This document shows positions 5,833-9,491 of a stretch of DNA of 9,491 bases, one piece after another (within the stretch, counting starts at the first letter, position 1; each line of letters starts with the position of its first letter). A model generated the notes under the pieces. The model did no database searches. It worked only from the letters and a program-made list of their open reading frames with translations, and was not told the origin of the DNA. The position numbers and the translations under genes were made by a program. Location: contig HF988144.1 in NCBI GenBank assembly GCA_000434635.1, positions 2,309 to 11,799 of the forward strand, written 5' to 3'. This DNA is from Firmicutes bacterium CAG:110. Its GTDB lineage: Bacteria > Bacillota > Clostridia > Oscillospirales > Oscillospiraceae.

Positions 5833-7509
5833 TCAGAACAGGCCGGAGATCTTGCCGGTCTCGTCCACATCGATACGCTCAGCGGCAGGTACCTTGGGCA
5901 GGCCGGGCATGGTCATGATCTCGCCGGTCAGAGCGACCAGGAAGCCGGCGCCGGCGGAAACCTTCACGTTGCGCACGGTGATGGTGAAATCTCTGGGTGC
6001 GCCCAGCTTGGTCTGATCGTCGGTGAAGGAATACTGGGTCTTGGCCATGCAGATGGGCATATGATCGTAGCCCAGCTCGGTCAGGGTCTTGATCTGCTTC
6101 TCGGCATTGGCGGTGAAGTTCACGCCGTCGGCGTGGTAGATCTTCTTGGCAATGGCCTCGATCTTCTCCTTGATGGAGCAGTTCAGCTCGTAGGAGAAGG
6201 TGAAATCATTGGGCTGCTCGCACAGACGGATGACTTCCTTGGCCAGCTCTACGCCGCCTTCGCCGCCCTTGCCCCAGACTTCGGACAGAGCAACGTTGAC
6301 GCCCAGCTCCTTGCACTTGGTCTCGATGAGCTTCAGCTCGGCCTCGGTGTCGGTGGGGAAGCGGTTGATGGCGACCACGCAGGGCAGCTTGTAGACGGTG
6401 GTGATGTTGGAAACGTGCTGCAGCAGGTTGGGCAGACCCTTTTCCAGAGCCTCCAGGTTCTCCTTGCCGGTCTCGGCCTTGGGCACACCGCCGTTGTACT
6501 TGAGGGCGCGGGCAGTGGCGACCAGAACCACGCAGGAGGGCTTCAGACCCGCCATACGGCACTTGATGTCCAGGAACTTCTCAGCACCCAGATCGGCGCC
6601 GAAGCCGGCCTCGGTGATGGCGTAATCGCCCAGCTTCAGAGCGATCTTGGTAGCGGTCACGGAGTTGCAGCCGTGGGCGATGTTGGCGAAGGGGCCGCCG
6701 TGGACGAACGCAGGAGTGTGCTCCAGCGTCTGAACCAGGTTGGGCTTCAGTGCGTCCTTCAGCAGAGCGGCCATAGCGCCCTGTGCGTGCAGGTCACCGG
6801 CGGTGACGGGCTTGCCGGCGTAAGTATAGCCGACCACCAGACGAGCCAATCTGGCCTTCAGGTCGTTGATGTCGGAGGCCAGGCACAGAACCGCCATGAT
6901 CTCGGAAGCCACGGTGATGTCGTAGCCGTCCTCACGGGGGGTGCCGTTGACCTTGCCGCCCAGGCCGTCAACGACGAACCGGAGCTGACGGTCGTTCATA
7001 TCGACGCAGCGGCGCCAGGTGATCTGGCGGGGGTCAATGCCCAGAGCATTGCCCTGATAGATATGGTTATCGAGCATCGCAGCCAGCAGGTTGTTGGCAG
7101 CGCCGATGGCGTGGAAGTCACCGGTGAAGTGCAGGTTGATGTCCTCCATGGGGACGACCTGTGCGTAGCCGCCGCCGGCAGCGCCGCCCTTGACGCCGAA
7201 CACGGGGCCGAGGGAAGGCTCACGCAGAGCAACCATGACGTTCTTGCCGATACGGCGCATGGCGTCAGCCAGACCGACGGTCGTGGTGGTCTTGCCCTCA
7301 CCGGCGGGGGTGGGGTTGATAGCGGTGACCAGAACCAGCTTGCCGTTGGGCTTGTCCGCCATGTCCTTCAGGATGTTGTAGTCAACCTTGGCCTTGTAGT
7401 TGCCGTACTGTTCCAGATACTTCTCGTCCACGCCCGCGGTCTTGGCGATCTCGCGAATGTGCAGCATCGGGGTCTCCTGTGCGATTTCGATGTCAGATTT
7501 GAATCCCAT
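5833..7509 (-). CDS. fhs: Formate-tetrahydrofolate ligase (formyl-THF synthetase)
   Basis: A 558-residue cytoplasmic enzyme, the usual length for the family, that makes 10-formyl-THF from formate, THF and ATP. Diagnostic motifs are the ATP-binding NPTPAGEGKTTTT (65-77), GVKGGAAGGGYAQVVPMED (105-123), the HGGPFANIAHGCNS stretch (270-283) and ATARALKYNGG (331-341), where many homologues have MHGG. The ATG at 7509 is supported by AAGGAG 10 nt upstream and by alignment to the family N-terminus (SDIEIAQ); the open frame to 7608 is only leader sequence. Transcription should start at the promoter 7638-7666, next to a palindromic operator, and end at the terminator 5779-5824. Together with FchA and FolD it forms the formate-to-methylene-THF route, which serves purine/thymidylate synthesis and, in acetogens, the methyl branch. 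No methylene-THF reductase or CO dehydrogenase gene is visible. Confidence 0.98.
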   Translation of the reverse strand: MGFKSDIEIAQETPMLHIREIAKTAGVDEKYLEQYGNYKAKVDYNILKDMADKPNGKLVLVTAINPTPAGEGKTTTTVGLADAMRRIGKNVMVALREPSLGPVFGVKGGAAGGGYAQVVPMEDINLHFTGDFHAIGAANNLLAAMLDNHIYQGNALGIDPRQITWRRCVDMNDRQLRFVVDGLGGKVNGTPREDGYDITVASEIMAVLCLASDINDLKARLARLVVGYTYAGKPVTAGDLHAQGAMAALLKDALKPNLVQTLEHTPAFVHGGPFANIAHGCNSVTATKIALKLGDYAITEAGFGADLGAEKFLDIKCRMAGLKPSCVVLVATARALKYNGGVPKAETGKENLEALEKGLPNLLQHVSNITTVYKLPCVVAINRFPTDTEAELKLIETKCKELGVNVALSEVWGKGGEGGVELAKEVIRLCEQPNDFTFSYELNCSIKEKIEAIAKKIYHADGVNFTANAEKQIKTLTELGYDHMPICMAKTQYSFTDDQTKLGAPRDFTITVRNVKVSAGAGFLVALTGEIMTMPGLPKVPAAERIDVDETGKISGLF

Positions 7510-7614
7510 TGTTAATACACTCCTTGTAGTTTGTTGGTGCCTACCGTTTTCTGTGGATCGGCCCATACAGGATTTATGCAGCTGCCGTTGCAATGGCTCA
7601 CTGCACATATTCTA
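7510..7614 (-). promoter_or_regulatory. Structured 5' leader of fhs
   Basis: The fhs mRNA would have a leader of roughly 120 nt. Below the operator it can form a hairpin at 7605-7577 (TGCAG/CTGCA outer stem, GCC/GGC inner stem), a second at 7570-7551 (CTG-TGG with CCA-CAG) and a small GGT/ACC stem before the ribosome binding site. I could not match it to the THF, ZTP (pfl) or SAM riboswitch cores. Whether it is regulatory is unknown. Confidence 0.35.
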
Positions 7615-7634
7615 TTCGGTACTTAAGTACCGAA
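7615..7634. promoter_or_regulatory. Perfect 20-bp palindrome, probable operator of fhs
   Basis: TTCGGTACTTAAGTACCGAA is a perfect inverted repeat with no spacer. It starts 4 nt downstream of the -10 box, so it covers the predicted transcription start (about 7631). A dimeric repressor bound here would block initiation. The regulator is not encoded in the window. The TACTT-AAGTA core recalls sites of MarR/HxlR-type winged-helix proteins, but this is only a suggestion. Confidence 0.65.
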
Positions 7635-7637
7635 ATA

Positions 7638-7666
7638 AGAATACCACTTCCCGGCGGAAATGTCAA
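7638..7666 (-). promoter_or_regulatory. Strong sigma-A promoter of fhs
   Basis: On the minus strand a consensus -35 TTGACA (7666-7661), a 17-nt spacer and -10 TATTCT (7643-7638; 5 of 6) form a near-ideal promoter about 130 nt upstream of the fhs ATG. It lies in the gap after the GH2 gene and directly before the operator palindrome. Confidence 0.85.
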
Positions 7667-7725
7667 TATCTGTCGGCCACATTCCTTAGATTTTTATCAG
7701 AATTTTACAGCCGCCTTGAGGACGT

Positions 7726-9491
7726 TCACCGCTCCGGCTTCCGGCCGACCGTAAACGCAATGCGCACCGCCTCCGTCTGGGAGGTAGACACCGTCAGCAC
7801 CGCCGTGCCGGTCTGCCCGGTGGTTCTGACGTAAGTACCCGTCATGCCGCCCTCGGCTGCTGCCGTCTCCGGTCCCACCAGCTCCGCCGCGCCTTCCAGC
7901 CGGAACGTCACCGGGAGCTGGGCGTAGGGCGCCGGGCTGCCGTATTCGTCCAGAATGCGGACGCGCACCGCCGCCATGTCGTAGGTGTCCCCTTCCGTCA
8001 GCTCCGTGTGGCTGGGCGTGACCTCCAGATGCAGCTTTGCGCTGGGACACAGGGTGACGGAGGAAGCCACCTTCCCGCCCTTCAATGCGTCCAGCCGCCA
8101 CACGGTGGACTCCCCTCCCCAGTTGCCCACGTATTTTCCGTAGAGCTTCTGAGCATCGGCAAAGGTCAGGCCGTATTTTGTCATGGCGACACCCATCCGG
8201 GCGAGATCCGCCGGGGGCAGATGGGCAAGGCCGTGCTTGCGCACTGCCAGCAGGCAGGCACGCAGAAGGTCGGCCTTCTTTTCGTCAAAGCCCTCCTGGG
8301 TCTCCAGAAGCTCGCCGATGATGTCGTCCAGAATCATAGGCGGATGGGGCAGTCCGGGGTAGTCCCCGGTGCGGAGGGTCGTGACATAATTCCCGTTCTT
8401 GTACAGCCGGACGGAGTCGGCATTGGTCAGCACCGCCGAATCCCCGATCTGTCCGCCGGGATAGTCGCCGATGTCCATGGGCGTACAGGCCGTCAGCACC
8501 GTCGTCCCCTCTCCCTGACTGGCGTACAGCGCCGCCGCGGGCTTGGGATTGCGGAAGGCGTCCATGACGCCATGGTAGCATACCCGGTCGCCGGAACCAA
8601 AGTCCTTGTGAGTGGGGTAGTCAAACATGCACCAGCCGAAGCAGCCCACATGGCCGCCGTCGGCCGCGGCGTCGCTCTGCACCCTTGCGTGGCGCAGCGC
8701 CTGCGCCTGCCGGTGGCTCCAGGTGTCATAGGACTTGGTAGGGTACATGTGACCGGTATGCTCGGAGATCAGCAGCGCCTTTTTCCGGCTTTGCATAACG
8801 GTACGCCTGGGCTTGCAGCCGGCATTGTCCCCGGTGTGGGAGAAGTCGTTGTAGGCGTAGACGTCCTCCAGCAGGTGGCTCTTTTCCAGGAACCGCACGC
8901 CGGAGGTCGCCCGGCTGGGGTCAAGCTCATGGGCGGCGGCGTTGGTGCGGCGGTACAGCTCGTCGTCGTCCTGACTTTCGTTGATGCGCACACCCCAGAG
9001 GACGATGCTGGGATGGTTGCGGTATTGCAGCACCATCTCCCGGGTGTTTTCCACCGCCTGATCTTTCCAGTTTTCTCCGCCTATGTGCTGCCAGCCGGGA
9101 ATTTCCGTGAACACCAGCAGTCCCAGTCGGTCGCATTCGTCGATAAAATACTGGCTCTGGGGATAGTGGGAAGTGCGCACCGCCACGCAGGCAAGCTCCT
9201 GCTTCAGAATCCGCGCGTCCTCCCGCTGGAGCCGCTCCGGAACAGCGTAGCCCACATACGGCCAGCACTGGTGCCGGTTCAATCCCCGCAGGAAAGTTTT
9301 CTTCCCGTTCAGGTAGAAGCCGTCCGCCTTGAATTCGGCGGTACGGAAGCCCACCTTGACCTCCCGCGTATCCATCACCCGGCCGATTTTCAGCATGGAC
9401 ACCCGGCAGGTGTAGAGAATGGGATGCTCCGTGTCCCAGCTCTTGACGCCGGGACAGCTGATGGTAATGACACCCCCGGCGGTGAATGCCT
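7726..9491 (-). CDS. GH2 beta-galactosidase-like glycoside hydrolase, N-terminus outside the window
   Basis: 587 in-frame residues run from the right edge to a TGA at 7726. The frame stays open upstream of internal GTG/ATG codons (around 9402), so the start lies outside. The visible part opens in the middle Ig-like domain, with TEHPILYTCRV and KVGFRTAEF. The TIM barrel carries FLRGLNRHQCWP, the acid/base motif WGVRINESQDD (E at visible residue 171) and the nucleophile motif ISEHTGHMYPTKSYD (E at 243). After the barrel (WCMFDYPTHKDFG) comes an Ig-like domain with VRLYKNGNYV, interrupted by a helical insert (about 380-457). A C-terminal Ig-like domain of GH2 type follows (about 483-587). Retaining hydrolysis of a beta-glycoside, probably galactoside, is expected, but the exact substrate is not determined. 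The gene is followed by the fhs promoter; no terminator is obvious between them. Confidence 0.92.
   Translation of the reverse strand, partial: AFTAGGVITISCPGVKSWDTEHPILYTCRVSMLKIGRVMDTREVKVGFRTAEFKADGFYLNGKKTFLRGLNRHQCWPYVGYAVPERLQREDARILKQELACVAVRTSHYPQSQYFIDECDRLGLLVFTEIPGWQHIGGENWKDQAVENTREMVLQYRNHPSIVLWGVRINESQDDDELYRRTNAAAHELDPSRATSGVRFLEKSHLLEDVYAYNDFSHTGDNAGCKPRRTVMQSRKKALLISEHTGHMYPTKSYDTWSHRQAQALRHARVQSDAAADGGHVGCFGWCMFDYPTHKDFGSGDRVCYHGVMDAFRNPKPAAALYASQGEGTTVLTACTPMDIGDYPGGQIGDSAVLTNADSVRLYKNGNYVTTLRTGDYPGLPHPPMILDDIIGELLETQEGFDEKKADLLRACLLAVRKHGLAHLPPADLARMGVAMTKYGLTFADAQKLYGKYVGNWGGESTVWRLDALKGGKVASSVTLCPSAKLHLEVTPSHTELTEGDTYDMAAVRVRILDEYGSPAPYAQLPVTFRLEGAAELVGPETAAAEGGMTGTYVRTTGQTGTAVLTVSTSQTEAVRIAFTVGRKPER

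Noticed and set aside
6061..7515. Long plus-strand open frame opposite fhs (and similar frames opposite folD and the DUF1576 gene)
   Set aside because: Low-complexity Gly/Val/Leu/Gln composition, no ribosome binding site logic, and exact overlap with strongly conserved minus-strand genes.
7510..7608. N-terminal extension of Fhs to 7608
   Set aside because: The sequence is mRNA leader just downstream of the operator. The ATG at 7509 has AAGGAG and matches the family N-terminus and length.
7510..7635. THF, ZTP/pfl or SAM riboswitch before fhs
   Set aside because: The conserved core sequences and pseudoknot partners I know were not found by eye; only generic hairpins remain.
1..9491. Defence system, CRISPR array, prophage, tRNA or rRNA
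   Set aside because: No spaced identical repeats, no nuclease, helicase, integrase or phage-like proteins, and no recognisable tRNA or rRNA sequences were seen.

Overview
The window looks like chromosomal DNA from a GC-rich, low-motility-type gut Firmicute, most likely an Oscillospiraceae/Ruminococcaceae or Lachnospiraceae relative. This assignment is an inference. It rests on strong AGGAGG-type ribosome binding sites, sigma-A-like promoters, a YesM-type histidine kinase, a DUF1576 membrane protein, a Firmicutes-type GH2 glycosidase, and a split Fhs/FchA/FolD one-carbon pathway. Every gene I can support lies on the minus strand, so transcription runs from high to low coordinates. No rRNA, tRNA, CRISPR array, phage gene or transposase was seen.

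In transcription order the right edge (9491-7726) holds most of a GH2 beta-galactosidase-like enzyme whose N-terminus is outside the window. Next is the one-carbon cluster. A well-formed promoter overlaps or abuts a perfect 20-bp palindrome (7615-7634) and a ~120-nt leader that can form hairpins. These precede fhs (formate-tetrahydrofolate ligase), which is followed by a strong intrinsic terminator. Beyond the terminator come a small unrecognised His-rich protein (5754-5419), a large imperfect palindromic element (5235-5371), fchA (methenyl-THF cyclohydrolase) and a divergent folD. Fhs, FchA and FolD together convert formate to methylene-THF. FolD lacks the lysine and glutamine associated with cyclohydrolase chemistry, which explains why a separate FchA is encoded beside it.

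A terminator at 3556-3522 separates folD from a DUF1576 integral membrane protein (3478-2141) with clear internal duplication. This is followed by a hairpin/terminator region, a YesM-like sensor kinase (2013-337) and, from its own promoter, the first 60 residues of a lipoprotein that looks like an ABC-transporter solute-binding protein (182-1, running off the left edge). Kinase plus binding protein suggests a sugar-uptake locus; no response regulator is visible between them.

The points most worth checking are the cyclohydrolase-defective FolD paired with FchA, the ~137-nt palindromic element, the fhs operator, the small His-cluster protein inside the C1 cluster, and the duplicated DUF1576 protein. 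I see no defence system or other obviously new multi-gene system.
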